Assembly (NCBI RefSeq): GCF_001723175.1 | Contig: NC_064657.1 | Span: forward strand, 1,116,001 to 1,180,000 | Source: Penicillium oxalicum | Taxonomy: Eukaryota; Ascomycota; Eurotiomycetes; Eurotiales; Aspergillaceae | Direction: 5' to 3' | Length of the DNA stretch: 64,000 nt | Part shown: one piece after another, positions 21,387 to 34,096 of the stretch | How the letters are laid out: each line of letters begins with the position of its first letter | How positions within the stretch are numbered: position 1 is the first letter of the stretch | The notes under the pieces: generated by a model | Databases searched by the model: none | Told to the model about the DNA's origin: nothing | What the model saw: only the letters and a program-made list of their open reading frames with translations | Program-made: the position numbers and the translations under genes

Positions 21387-23429
21387 ATGAAGCGCACTAC
21401 GGATCAGAGACCGTCAATTGACGGCAATGGCATGCCCGACTCTAAAAAGCGGGCTCTGTCCAGCGAAGAGGCAGTCGCACGCTTCAGCGACGGCCTCTTC
21501 GACCCGGCAAAGCAAAAGAAGTATACCGACGCATACGCCAAGTCATCTCCGTACGAGTCCACTTAAGAACCTTTTTCTGTACATGTTTTGCGTGATCTCA
21601 AAATACGAGAGAGCTAACATTGGTCCCTCAATACCAAAAGGTACTTGCACGGTGTCATCTGTCCCCTGATCGAGCCGTCTCTTTTGCGCTCTGTGCGTGA
21701 CGAGGTGCAAGAGCACCTATCCTTCACCGAGAAGGAGACCGACATCTACAAGATCTTCCAGTCGGGTGATCTGGCCAACCTGGACGGCCTCGATGACTCG
21801 TCCTTGTCAAAGCTTCCTTCGCTGCTCAAGCTCCGTGATGCGATGTACTCAGCTCGCTTCCGCGAGTACCTTTCCTCCGTAACTGGGTCGGGCAAATTGA
21901 GTGGTAAGAAGACAGACATGGCCATCAACATCTACACTGAGGGCTGTCATCTTTTGTGCCATGACGACGTGATTGGTAGCCGTCGTGTCAGTTACATTCT
22001 GTATCTGACCGATCCCGACACGCCATGGCAGAAGGAATGGGGCGGTGCGCTGCGCCTGTACCCGACCACGACGAAGAAGGATGCCCAAGGCGAGGACGTC
22101 AAAATCCCCAGTCCCGATTTTAGCCTCTCAATCCCCCCTGCGTTCAACCAGCTCAGCTTCTTCACTGTTCAGCCGGGCGAGAGTTTCCATGACGTGGAAG
22201 AAGTGTACCACTACCGCGAAGGCGAGGACAAGTCGAAGAAGCGTGTGCGCATGGCCATCAGTGGATGGTTCCATATCCCCCAAGAAGGAGAAGACGGGTA
22301 CGAAGAGGGACTGGAGGAGAAGCTTGCGGCGCGCAGCAGTTTGGCTCAACTGCAGGGCCGAGGGGATATCTACGATCTTCCGCAACCGAAACCCGTGTCA
22401 TGGGAGGTTCCGGAGGTGTCTGGCAAGGGAAAGGGCAGGATGGAAGAGGAAGCGGCGGAGGGCAACGAGTTTACCGAGAGTGATCTCGAGTTCCTCGTGC
22501 AGTACTTGGCTCCATCATACCTGACTCCCGACATCGCCGAGGAAATGTCCGAAGCATTTGGAAACGAGTCCTCACTGAGTCTGGAGCGCTTCCTCAACGA
22601 GAAATTTGCTTCCCGCGTGAGCGCCTACATCGAGGAACAAGAGCGACAAGGTTTGCCTGCGTCATGCGAAGAAATCCAAGCCACCACCGAGTGGACGGTG
22701 GCCGTGCCCCCTCACAAGCACCGTTATCTCTACCAGCAGGCCGCCGAGGGCGACACGAGTAACCCCATCAAGGAGCTGCTGAATGTGCTCTTCCCTTCTC
22801 AGTCTTTCCGAAAGTGGCTTGCCCTGATCACCGGTGTAGACCATCTCAAGACTCACAACTTCCTTGCCCGGCGCTTCCGCCGTGGTGCGGACTATACCTT
22901 GGCCAGTGGGTATGACGGAGAAGAGCCCCGTTTAGAATTCACTCTCTCCTTGACTCCCACGACCGGATGGGAGAAGGAAGTGGAAGAAGAAGATGAGGAC
23001 GAGGAAGAGGACGAGGGTGAGGGTGAGAAGAGAGAACCCAAGAACAAAGCAGCCGAGTCAAAGAAGGATGCCGCTCAAGAGACCGTCGAGCATCCTTCGG
23101 TCGGTGGATACGAAATCTACATGGCCGGTGACGACGACGAGGAGGACGAGGATGAGGACGAGGAGCACGCAGACCAAGTCCTCCGGCCCAAGAAGACCAA
23201 GGCCGACCCGGCCATCTACCGCTCTGCTGGGGCTGATGAGGATGATGGGATTCTGTTTAGCAGCCAGGCGGGCTGGAACCGTCTCAGCATTGTCCTGCGG
23301 GATAGTGGTACCCTGAAGTTTGTCAAGTACGTCAGTGCCAACGCCAAGGGAGATCGATGGGATGTCACCGGCGACATTGAGGTGGAGTTTGACGAAGATG
23401 AGGATGAAGATGACGGTGACGATGAGTGA
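21387..23429 (+). CDS. TPA1/OFD1-type prolyl hydroxylase (2-oxoglutarate/Fe(II) oxygenase)
   Basis: Predicted ribosomal-protein prolyl hydroxylase of the Tpa1/Ofd1 family, acting in translation termination accuracy and, in fission yeast, oxygen-dependent SREBP turnover. Exons are 21387..21550 and 21641..23429, giving 650 aa. The 90-nt intron has an atypical donor GTACGA, branch site AGCTAAC and acceptor AAAAG; the join gives SSPYLHGVICPL, as expected. The catalytic domain has HLLCHDDVIGSRRVSYILYL, with the Fe ligands His and Asp in the HDD region, then GGALRLYP, a distal His in ESFHDVEEV and Arg in RMAISGWFH. The C-terminal Ofd1-type domain follows. It is interrupted by two acidic low-complexity stretches (22978-23030 and 23138-23165) and ends in an Asp/Glu-rich tail. 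The N-terminal 54 residues are basic and may include a nuclear signal. Confidence 0.9.
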
Positions 23430-25269
23430 ATGTGACACCCTTGGCTTTTTTTTTTCCCCTGCATCTCAAAAAAGATTTCCATACAAGCACGTGCTAGAGA
23501 TCCGTCCATGGTCCTTTTCTTTTCTCTTTCTCAACTTGACAATTTCAAGATGAAAAATTCCAGAAATTCTCAAAGACACTAGATCTATATCTTCTTGTTC
23601 TACCATTTTTCCCACGGGTTCCCCGTACACCGAACATAAGTCGCCTCTACATCGCATCGCAACTTTCGACATCCATTCCCGTCTACGTACTCACGCTTCT
23701 CGGCTACCTATTGAGACATCTGTATATATCATATCCACCCATCTACCTTGGATTCCTAATGCGACTATAGTACAGCCATGCAGGTACCTACCTTCCAATG
23801 CTGACCCACCGCCCACATCTTACCGCCAACATGTGCTCTTCTTCTCTCACACGTGTCGACCCTCTCCCACCTTGAGTACTACAGTACCTACCACAGCACT
23901 GCACCCAAGAACATGTCAAAGACACGCGTGAGAAGGCGAGGTGAGAGGTGAAGCAAGGCAAACATTTGGAGAAAAAAAAAGAATAACCTTACAATTCACA
24001 GGGAAATATGTAGTATTCGTGGGAACCAAAAAGAGGGAAATTCGTTTTTTTTTTCTTTCGTTTTTAATTCCTCTACCTTTTCTTTTTTTTTCCCCTCTCA
24101 GGTAATCAGGGAGATGTTGGGTGTAGAACGTGTGCGTGGCGCCCATCGGATGGCGTGGAAAGGAGGGCTGTTTGAGGTCAGAGGTGGAGGTCAATCTTTG
24201 TCGAGGAGGTAGACTTCCCCGGTGTGATGGACACTTTGAATCAATATAAAGGGAGTGATTAATGAGAACCGTGCGCGTCAATGATGTTAAGTTTTTGATA
24301 GATTTTTCGATTCAGCTGCCATTTCCCAACGGTGTGTATAGTAGCTTATCATATACAGTAGTGTCCTGGCCCTCATCTCTAGTAATCTCATATAAGGTAA
24401 AATTCTCCAAGTATCGCAAAGCCATGCATTGAAAAATCTTATTCAATAGGACCATGAGTGACATAGGGGACTTGAAGACTATACATCATCATCGAGTACA
24501 AGGTTCCAAGGTACTACATAGCCTCTACAGTAGACCACTCCAACGTAGTTCGGATAAGTTACTATCGTACTTACCCTATGGAACCACCTTGCCACAGACA
24601 AACTTGATTCAATATATCAATGGAGGTAGCGGTACCTTCTACCAGTTCCAACCATTCAATTCCCTTACCAGTATGTATACTCACCTATACACATCCACTA
24701 CCCACCTACGTATTATTCCCGCCTCTCCCTCCTATCACCCATCTACGTAGTACTATCTACATCCACCATTAGTGTAAAGGTACATCACAGCGTCGTACCC
24801 TAAATTCCTCTACAATCCCCATAGTCTCAACCAAAACAATCCCACAAAAGGTATTTCCAATCCCCACATTAAGCTCACATCCTCTTCATTCCATTCGGGT
24901 GGCAATCTCGGTGGATACTACCTGGCTCCTGGCTAGGTGAAAGGAACCCCCCCCCCCTCCTTCAGGAATGAAAAAACTACCACCGTTTCGGTGGGAATCC
25001 GCCCCCAAAAATAAAGCTTGGGAATGTGCAATGCATGTCGGCGCGTGTCAATCAGGTGCAATTGTCCAAATTCAGGTCCACTTGTGCCCGTATGTCGGGA
25101 GGTGAAGAATGGGGGGAGGTGCGGTACAGACATTCTTCAGGACTCCACGGGAGGACATTGATGTGCGAGAAATGCCATGTGGCGAGTTAGAAATAGGGTG
25201 GGGATATTCAGCCGAAGAGGGTGAAGGGTAAAGTATGGGAGATCATTTGGTTGACTTTTTTGTATGTTT

Positions 25270-25291
25270 GGGGGGGGGGGGGGGGGGGGGG
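25270..25291 (+). repeat. Homopolymer G tract (22 nt)
   Basis: Twenty-two consecutive G on the plus strand, preceded by TTT. It is the first of two equal tracts about 200 bp apart. Such runs are hard to sequence, so the exact length is uncertain. Confidence 0.85.
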
Positions 25292-25489
25292 AGTGATAGC
25301 TTGGAGATGGGCCATTTCGTACTGTTGGATTATTTGCTTTTCAGGATGATGCTCGAGAAGGGGTGATAGTAGCGGAGGAGCATCCGGAGGGTTTTTCTTG
25401 TGTATCAGGTCAGGTTTTTGGGTGCATATATTGGGAGAGTGTTGTGGTCCAGTGGTTCCGATCTTCAAGTCATGAGATGCTCGACAGGT

Positions 25490-25511
25490 GGGGGGGGGGG
25501 GGGGGGGGGGG
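25490..25511 (+). repeat. Homopolymer G tract (22 nt), second copy
   Basis: Twenty-two consecutive G on the plus strand, 198 bp after the end of the first tract. The flanks of the two tracts are not obviously alike. Confidence 0.85.
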
Positions 25512-26914
25512 ATGCAACACTTTGGGTCCTTTGAGGTAAAAACTTCAGGAATCGGGGTATACATCTTCAGCCTAATTTCAGAAACGTCCTTTGTCCCCTT
25601 TCACCTTGGACATGAAGCGAGCTCACCGTTACAAGGGGTGCTATAGCCTTTGACTTGAACAAGATGCCTAGCACTACCACGATCTTGTGCCTGGGAGGCA
25701 TCTCTGATCTATGTTCTACATTTTAGTGCGGACACCAGACTCAGCGGCCCTGCAAAATGACCAAAAGCAATCAGTGGCGACCCGCTCGGTATGTACCTCC
25801 CTTAATCATGTGATGTATTCTTCACATGGCCAAGGCAGCGCGGGACTAGGGGAGGATTCAACTGCCGAGAGCAGATTGACAGGTCGATTCACTTGACTGG
25901 CCGACGGGCGTTGGATGTGGCGAGGGGAGCGGCTGCGTCTGATAGATCCCATCCTGAACGGATGCCTTGAAACAATCACGCCTCCAATTTCCCGACACCT
26001 AAATGGGGGAGAGAAAAAAGCGGCAGAAGGATAAAATCATGTTTGCATTTCCATTCTTCCCGAATGGACCATGGATAGTGAATTCACCTCCCCTTGCGAG
26101 TATCCTTCTCGAGCGCCGCGCGGAATCAAGGAGCGGACCAGTTGCCAGCAACCAACTTGACCAGCAGTGCGGGTAGATGCAGAAAACCGTCTGGACTGGC
26201 TGGTCCAGTTTATACCAGTCCAGTCTGCTTTTTTTTGTTTTTTACTTTTCCAATCAGAATGAAAGGTCGAGGGGACTCGGGATGTGTAGTGACGGATGGG
26301 AGGAGCCATCGAGGTTGACAACCCGACCTTTTCTTTTCTCTTTTCACGAACGAGGACGGAGATTCTGCAGTCAACTCGGGGAACAACGGATCCAATCCAA
26401 GCTGACCCCTTCGATTTGCTGTTCAAGGGAAAATGTGCCCTCTAGTAGTCGTCATAGTTGTAGTCTATATCTATCGATGTATCTCTGGCTTGCCAGAAGA
26501 GTAAGACGAGAGCCCAAGACTCTGCAAGAGCCAGCGGGCAAAAAGTCCTGTTGTCCAAGGAATATCACAAACCTCCACCTGCAGCTGCTTGATGATGGAT
26601 TCCACATCCATCCGTGGTTGCTCCAGGCCCCGAGAAACGGTTGGAAGTGCAACTCTTTTTTTAGCGGTCGGCAATGTCCACCCTTTGGCCATTTTCCTCC
26701 CCGGGGCGGCGGAAGGTTGAGCAATGCTCAGTTGACTGTGTGTACCCAGGACTGGACAGTCGCAGCGTCCATTGTCCGCTGTCCGAGTGGCACAAACCGA
26801 GTGCACGACGGAGGATAAACTCAGATATGGAAGTGGAGACGGGCAAGCGCCGTTTCTCTGACGCGATGGTCGGGGGCCTGTTGTTGATTTACCATGGGGA
26901 GGGGAGGTTGCGTC

Positions 26915-26952
26915 CTGGACCGGACCGGACTGGACTGGACTGGGCTGGACCT
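26915..26952 (+). repeat. Tandem 5-bp repeat (GGACY)
   Basis: About seven near-perfect units of a pentamer (GGACC, GGACT and one GGGCT) in a row. It lies inside the gene-free region and has no coding meaning. Confidence 0.7.
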
Positions 26953-28353
26953 CTTTGAGTAGAGAAATCTTCCAAGAGCGGCGATAACCGTCTGAACTGG
27001 AGTGAACCCTCTGTGAAAGTTACCTGTCAGAAAACTTGTCAGGCAGCGCTTCAGACTGGTCGACTGAGGTCTTGACTCGTAGGCCCACGGGAGCCTCCTC
27101 CTCCCGACCACATGGACTGAAATGGACACAATAGAACAAAACGAAAAAAAAAAAAAAAAAAGCAACAAGAAAAGAGGGCTCATGGACATAGACGCATCAG
27201 CCAAGACGGGAGAAAGAAGATCATGACTATTCAATTGGGTTGAGTACCTGCAGTTGTGAGTCGGGGGTCAAGCTTTGAGAAGAGCGACCCTGACGGGCAA
27301 CGGTCAGACAGTCATGTGTTGCCGTAGTGGACGAGGGCGGGGACAAGCTAAGAGGGGATCCATGACTCGCCAAGCGTATCGTGCTGACGAGCAATGAGTG
27401 CCATGTGTGATGAGGAAAGCGGGTGCATCAGCTGTGCAGGAGACGGTCGACTCGCGTGGTGGGCGTTGGATTCTCCCACACGGGCCAAGAGATCAGCCTG
27501 TGGACCGCTGCAGGACTCTGGTGCAGGAGAGACTCGCCATGTCGATGGGCGCTGCGCAGCTACTGGAGGTCAGTCATGTAGGATGCGATCTGGCGTCACT
27601 TGGCAAACGCTGTAGCGAGCCTACTAGCAACGAAACTAGGAGCTAGTACAGAGTTGCTCACCTCGAGCACATTAGTACCGGGAGGCGTGGAAGAGTCTGC
27701 TCAAGTTGGGTTGTGCTGGTTTACTGTACACGTCACACGTGGACTCCCTCCTGAATAGCCCTGAGGTGGTGTCCAATAACCAAAAGATCACTCCGTACTT
27801 AGTACTGTAGATCAGTACTATACATGCCATACGGCACGTCACCGAGTACACACAAGTGCACTATACATACTCAAGAGTGGATCGAAGTGGGTAGGTCAAT
27901 CCATCGACGCCGCAGAATGTAACCCATACTCGAACAGACACCGGTTGCGCCCATGTGCCCGAGGTACTGAGAACAGAGAACCTCGTCTGCAGAACCAACG
28001 GTGCGGGTCACCGGACATGTACTAGTAGTCATTTAGTACTCTACTACTACCCCTACTTGGTACTAGGAGTGAGGCACAACTACTCAGTAACACGAGCTTC
28101 CCATGATTCCTAGTATGTTAGCAAGTGTACTTTTTACCCGTACATAGCGTCTGCGTGACTCTTGTTCTCTCTCTCTCTCCTGTCTGTGTGTCATGGACCC
28201 AACAACCTGACAGGACAAAGTCAGCCCACTAATGCAGTCAGTCACAACATGGTAACATGCAACCCAATCGATCCCTGTCGATGGGTCCCGTCGATGCCAT
28301 GTGCCCAGCTTCAAAAGGATCATCACCGATTAGCGTACTTTGGCCCTTTTTGT

Positions 28354-28368
28354 CCCCCCCCCCCCCCC
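28354..28368 (+). repeat. Homopolymer C tract (15 nt)
   Basis: Fifteen consecutive C on the plus strand within the gene-free region. Confidence 0.8.
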
Positions 28369-30426
28369 GTCATTCCACTTACATTCTCTGCTTTCGTCCA
28401 CGGACCCGACCACGGTTACCCTTCCTCCCCGGTCGCTGGAAAACGTCTCAGTCATCCGATCATTCATATGAACAAATGATTAACTTATATTCTAGTCGAT
28501 CTTTAGCTGTACCGTAGTAAAGGTGGAGTAGTGCTGTAGTATTACTACTAGTATGAGTACAGTAGTAGTTCCCTCTCTCTCTCTCCTTCTCTGTCCGACC
28601 ATCCTATTATTTTGGTTTCGTCGGTTTTCTTGTTTCTTAAAAGGGCCAAAGAAAAAAAAACTGACGGTATACTGTAAACCGCTCCCATCAAACGAGGTGA
28701 CCACATTATTTATCATCAACCTCACCCTAATATATCTCCTCCCACAAAGGCAAGACACGATGATTGATAATAATTTATTCTTGCCGAGATCCCTACCACG
28801 TCGTCCCCCCGATGTCCCCTTTTAACACAGGAAGAGATTCCTCTCTCTGGGACCAACCCCATCTTGAAGACGAGTTGAATTCTGCAAGGAGTAGGTTGCA
28901 TCCCTGAGGGCGATCATTTTGCCACGTGAATGGGAGACCTAACAACGTACTGTTGTAAGGAGGTTCCCAAGGTACATACAATGGAGGTGCAGTCAAGTTT
29001 TACCTTGCGTACTTCCTAGTAATCACCAGATACACATACACACACAGCGCAACAATGAAGGGGAAACGGATGAGGAGGTCATGTCCAGGCTTCCGTGTAA
29101 CTTCAACCCAGAACGTAGGTACGCTCCACATAGTCCGTGCCTTCGACGATCTAGTTGTATTGATCATAGATCATAGATTTATGGTCTACTGCCGTGTCGA
29201 GTAGAGTGGTAGAAGGTTTAGAGTGGGATTAGCAGTCAACAGGGGTTGAGTTTCTAGGGAATAGGTAATAATAGTTATACCTCTGGCGCGAAGGGAAGGG
29301 GAGGGGAGCTGTGAGGAACGTTTCTTTTTCTTACAAGGAAGCTTATAAAGATAGCGGGACCTTCAATAATAGAGAGCTTATCCGAGTGCAATCTGGAATA
29401 ACCTATGATGTGATGTCATGTGGATTGGTATGTATTGATTATTGATTAGGGTGGTAGATCGAAAGCACTGCTACTGCGAACTTTAACCTTGATGATTCTT
29501 AATAGGTATTACCTTAGTATCTTGTACATACTATACTCACTAAGGTACGAGAAATACAGTACTTGTAGTACCACTACCTATGACAAAATATATATATGAA
29601 CACAGTCATGATAGTACCTATCCTTCCAAAAGAGTGTACCTCGCCAACCAATAGGTGCCAGGGATATATACCCTGTCCTTTAATTACTTTTTTCTTCTTC
29701 TTCGCCATCAACCCATAAAATCCCCAGCCAGGACCCGAGAATATTATATTCATTTCCTTTTTTTTGAGAGGGGGCAATAGTCGGTCCTCATGTCAAACCC
29801 GATCTACTAGCCTTATACGCCCACTACATGACATGACGTGAACGACTCTCGACGACGGGACCTTCAAGGTCATGATGTAATCAGGCGCCAGACCGCACGC
29901 TAGTTTCCAGTCAGGCGCGTTCCTTTTCCTACTTCGCTATGACTATTGTCATTCATTGAATCTAGGATCTAGGTAGGATGAATGTCCTTTTTCCCCCTAG
30001 CTAGAATGTTCTACGCGTGCATGTGGGGGGATTTCCGGATGATGATCATTATGTGAGGAGGCGGTGGGGGGGTTTGATGGGCTGGGCGATACTGGGGATG
30101 ACAGGGCAGGAGAAGATGGCCGAGACGTATGGACGGCATGTGGACTTGTGGTTCGTAGGATCAAGGTGGAGATTTGCATTTAATTTGTTCAGAGCTACCT
30201 TTGTCAATTGGGAGAGTTGGAGGATGTATGACTCTCCTTGCATGACCTTGAGGAGGGAGGGGTTCTAGAAACTGCTTCATTGACAAATATGTCGGTATTC
30301 GGACAGCTACTGGTGAGTGTTAGGATTGTCGTGGGATTTCATCTCGAACGCACTCTCGGTATCCAGGCGGGAATCACACGCGGAAACAACTCGTGCATGA
30401 CACATAGCATACTTGGCTTCGGAATC

Positions 30427-30464
30427 CATGTTCCATATTCCATGCTTCATATTCCATACTCCTG
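30427..30464 (+). repeat. Short tandem repeat of a TTCCATA-type unit
   Basis: Four imperfect copies of CATATTCCAT/TTCCATA in tandem, with a 14-16 nt higher-order period. It is non-coding. Confidence 0.6.
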
Positions 30465-31766
30465 CCTTCGTGTCGGGACTGGATGGTCGAATAGATAGAG
30501 TACAAACACCGCCCTTGGGGGAGGCACAGATTATCCATTGTCAAAACAATCTGTGGCCACCTTCCGAATCGCCCCCAGTGAAGAGCCCTCGTCAAGTGTC
30601 CGGATGCCCCCTTGTTCGAGAGACAAGCTCTCTTTCTGCGGTGGGGGTCAAGGGCTGCTCTCGTGCATGAACCACTGCAGAGAGAATCCTTTTCCCGCCA
30701 CCCTTCCTTGACTTGATCCTGCACCACAGAGAGATAGAGAAAGAGAGAGACAGCTTGAGCTTGAGCTCAAGCCCACCCTGGACCCTTTTACAATAGGCGG
30801 TCCCGGAAGGGGGATACGTGTCCAATGTCTCATGGCGATCTGACTTTCTCCAAGTGCCCCCCCCCCTTCTCCTCCAGCGGCAGTGGACACTTGGAAGACA
30901 GAGTTTGGCTGAATTTATGGTTCTGCTGCCATGCGAGGATGCGAGGCTTCGGATCCACTTCCCGTCGAGCTCTGCTCCATCCTGGTCCCGTCGGCTGGGG
31001 GCGACGCGCCCCATGGGAAAAAAAAAAAGAAAAGAAGCCCAAAAAAAGCCGAAAAAATAAAATAAAAGCAGGACGATGAATGGCCATCAGGTCATGAGCA
31101 TGGGCGCATTTGTAGAGTACCAGCCCTGCAAGAACCTAAAATCACGCGGCGAGGAAGGGAGGAGGGAAAGTTCAGTTCGGAACCCTGGGACAAACAACGG
31201 CATCCCAAGTACGGCCGACATGCGGCATCTAGAATTTCGAATCTTGGTCCAAGGATGATGCGTCAACTGGTCAAGGCCTCCATGGTCTCAGTATAGAGAT
31301 CTAGGAGGTACGGTTCTCTCGTCCTTCACGCGGGCGAACCTGACGTCCATCATTCGGCGGCAGGCCACGCATCCGGTACGATCTTTCGGGGGAGCTACGG
31401 CTTGGGTTTAGGAAGCGCGCGTCGGCATCGCGGCCTGAATGCAAATTTTGGAAGTTTGATGGAAGGTCGTTCTGAAGGCAACACGAGAGGCAAACGGTCG
31501 TGATGTCAAGAAGGGGAACGCAGACCGTGACCGATTCTGATTGCAACTGACGGAGCGGGCGCTTGCCAGTTGGATGATAGAATGATGGAATGATGGGATC
31601 ACGAGTGGATGGAGACGGATGGACGAGCGGGAGCGGAAGTGGATGGGCCTCCTCCAGGATTTCAGGAGGATCCTCTGCGATCATGAGTCAAGTCGAATCG
31701 GAGAGATCGCCGGAGAGGATTCGCGATCGTGGCGATTGACTGGATCTGTTGGATGTCGTGGTTGTC

Positions 31767-31788
31767 TTTTTTTTTTTTTTTTTTTTTT
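31767..31788 (+). repeat. Homopolymer T tract (22 nt)
   Basis: Twenty-two T followed by CTCTCTC. No transposon end or target-site duplication was seen next to it, so it is better treated as a simple repeat than as the poly(A) end of a retroelement. Confidence 0.75.
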
Positions 31789-33740
31789 CTCTCTCTTCCT
31801 TCTTCAGAACGACCGTACTGAAGAAGCATCCTGCGCCAAGAGAGGGTGAAAAAACATGGGTTGATGTTCTCCAGTATGTGACCCTGAGGTTTTCTTGGTA
31901 CGGACACCATGCGCAAGGCACGTTTCTCGTGGTCCGAGAGAGGGTTGGAGAGACGGCCAAGTTGAGCAAGTGGAGACGCGAGCAGAGAAGCAGATGCCAT
32001 GAGTCCTCGGTGCGTCCAGGGCTGTTCCGAATTCGAACAAAGAGAGCGAGGGAGGCGGGAAACATAAACAATTACGGTCCAGGGCTTCCGCCAAAAAAGA
32101 AAATGCTCAAAGGGGAAAGAGAAAAAAAAAAAGGAAAATCGATCCCTTACCCTGGCTTTTTCTGCTTTGGGAGGTTAAGCTTTCGATCAGGGTTAGACCA
32201 AGATGGCACAAGAAGATATTGCGGGCCCGGGAAAAAAGAAGAATTGGAAAAACAAAAATATAGAGTACAGAAAAAAAAAATGAAAAATTTTCATGTTCTT
32301 TTTCTCTTGCTTGAATGCTGGGAATTGATTGCAGATGTAACTCTGAGAGAATTCGATTGCCCTTGCGTGCCCCAGAAACCCAGACAGGGTCGGCCTCGTG
32401 GCACTCAGGTGGAGGTGTTGCGCGCAGTAGCGCATATTTTAAGGCTTGGCGTCTGCATGGTCGTATGACTGGTATGGATACGGTTCCTGTACGAGGCAAA
32501 CCAGACGCTGGAACATGGAGATGGAGTCCCGGACGGTGTATCCAATTGTCCATACTCCAGACTCAAGTACAGAGGCAGTCCGACTTCCATACTTGCCAGC
32601 AGCAATCCGGCGGCTCGTCCGTCAAAGTCCTGGACTGGCATGGGCACCGAGTCTGGCTAGTGATCCCAGCTCCGCCGAACAGATGGCTGGCATCGGAAAG
32701 TGAATCCATCTCCGATCCTGGGAGCCTGGGGGTTCTCATCTCTTCAGGAGCTCCTACAAGCTGGATGGGCTGCAGAGGTGCAGAGTGCAAAGTGCAGACC
32801 CAGTCCGGGCCCCGGTCGCGAGGATGGGATTAAGCCTGGCCCACGGACGTCTTGGCCAAGACACGGCGATGAGATCTCTGATCTATCCGCTAGGCAGCAG
32901 GCAAATCATCGAATGAGGACAACAACCGTCCAGCAGATGGTTCTAGTCCTACCACTCGGCACGACGCCAGTGTGCAGTCGGTACAGCCGTCGAGATAAGC
33001 TGTCAGGTCAGCACTGTACTGTATGCCTCATGGCATACCCATAGTCATAGTCATGGTCCTCCCGAATCCATGTAGGGACGGAGCTTGTCCTGGACCCAGC
33101 ACGCCTCCGCGGAAAAGCATTGAATCAACCGGACCCCGAAGTACGAGGATCGAACCCGATCAACGGGCTCTCTGGCCTGGTGTGGTGGACGGCTGTCGGA
33201 TTGCAGGGTCGATCATACTCGAGCATGAATCACATTGTTCGGAGAAATGGTCGACGCGTGTCATCCCCATCCCCTGTATGTTGATGAGAGAGGCGAGGTG
33301 TCTCATGTCTGCGAAAATGGGACGAAGACATCCGTCTCGTCTGCAGTCATTCAAGGCCTTTGCAAGTCGTCCGGTCTGGTCGGTATAGATTCGACTTGAC
33401 CACATGCAACTCCTATGACACAGAGACCATATGGGGGGGGGGGTTTCCTGGGGATCAAATGCCTCGATCGCAATGACCGAGTCCTGGACCACTGTTTGCT
33501 CCCTCATCGAGATGGTAACTCATCATCCATTGAAGCAGAGGGTGAAGAGTTTCCCCACCGCTCGTCCCACGTTTCTCATGCACCACCCAGTGGTATCATG
33601 AGAGGAGGGGGAATGCTGCCCTGTGTGAATGACCCTTGCGGATTTTCCCAGTCGGACCTCCTTTTCCTTTCCCCCGCGTGTCGGTGGCCAAAGATCATGG
33701 CCCTTCGACACTGGACGATCGAATGTGAAAAAGTATGCTT

Positions 33741-33760
33741 CCCCCCCCCCCCCCCCCCCC
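33741..33760 (+). repeat. Homopolymer C tract (20 nt)
   Basis: Twenty consecutive C on the plus strand, downstream of an 11-nt G tract at 33433-33443. The pair could fold into a hairpin in an RNA, though about 300 nt separate them. Confidence 0.8.
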
Positions 33761-34096
33761 ATGCAGTATGCAGAGCGCATGGAGGGAAAAGACCAGCTGC
33801 CGCAGAGGCTCGCATTGTGTACCGTGACCCACCGCAGGTACCGAGTATTTCCAATACCATACAATCCGTCCCATGGCTGGTCCGGGCTTTTGTCTGCTCG
33901 AATTGTCAAATCCCTCGCCCAAAAATCAAAAATTAAAATGGAAAAAAGAAATCAGAAAAACAGAATGCAAAGACGGGAAACCAAAAAAAAAAGACCAAGA
34001 GGATGGAAGAAAATCGAGAAAAAAAAGCCAAGCCCGTGCAGGTTTGCCATGGACTTTACTTCCTGTTCAAACTATGAGATCCAATAGTGTACCATG

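Noticed and set aside
31767..31788. Poly-T tract as a retroelement tail
   Set aside because: No element body, no target-site duplication and no reverse-transcriptase-like ORF nearby.
31749..32468. 239-aa plus-strand ORF
   Set aside because: It begins in a T-rich tract giving poly-Phe, then Lys/Arg-rich low complexity; no motif and uneven composition.
33135..33200. tRNA-like T-arm (GGATCGAACCCG) on the minus strand
   Set aside because: The arm does not form a 5-bp stem and no matching A box or acceptor stem was found.
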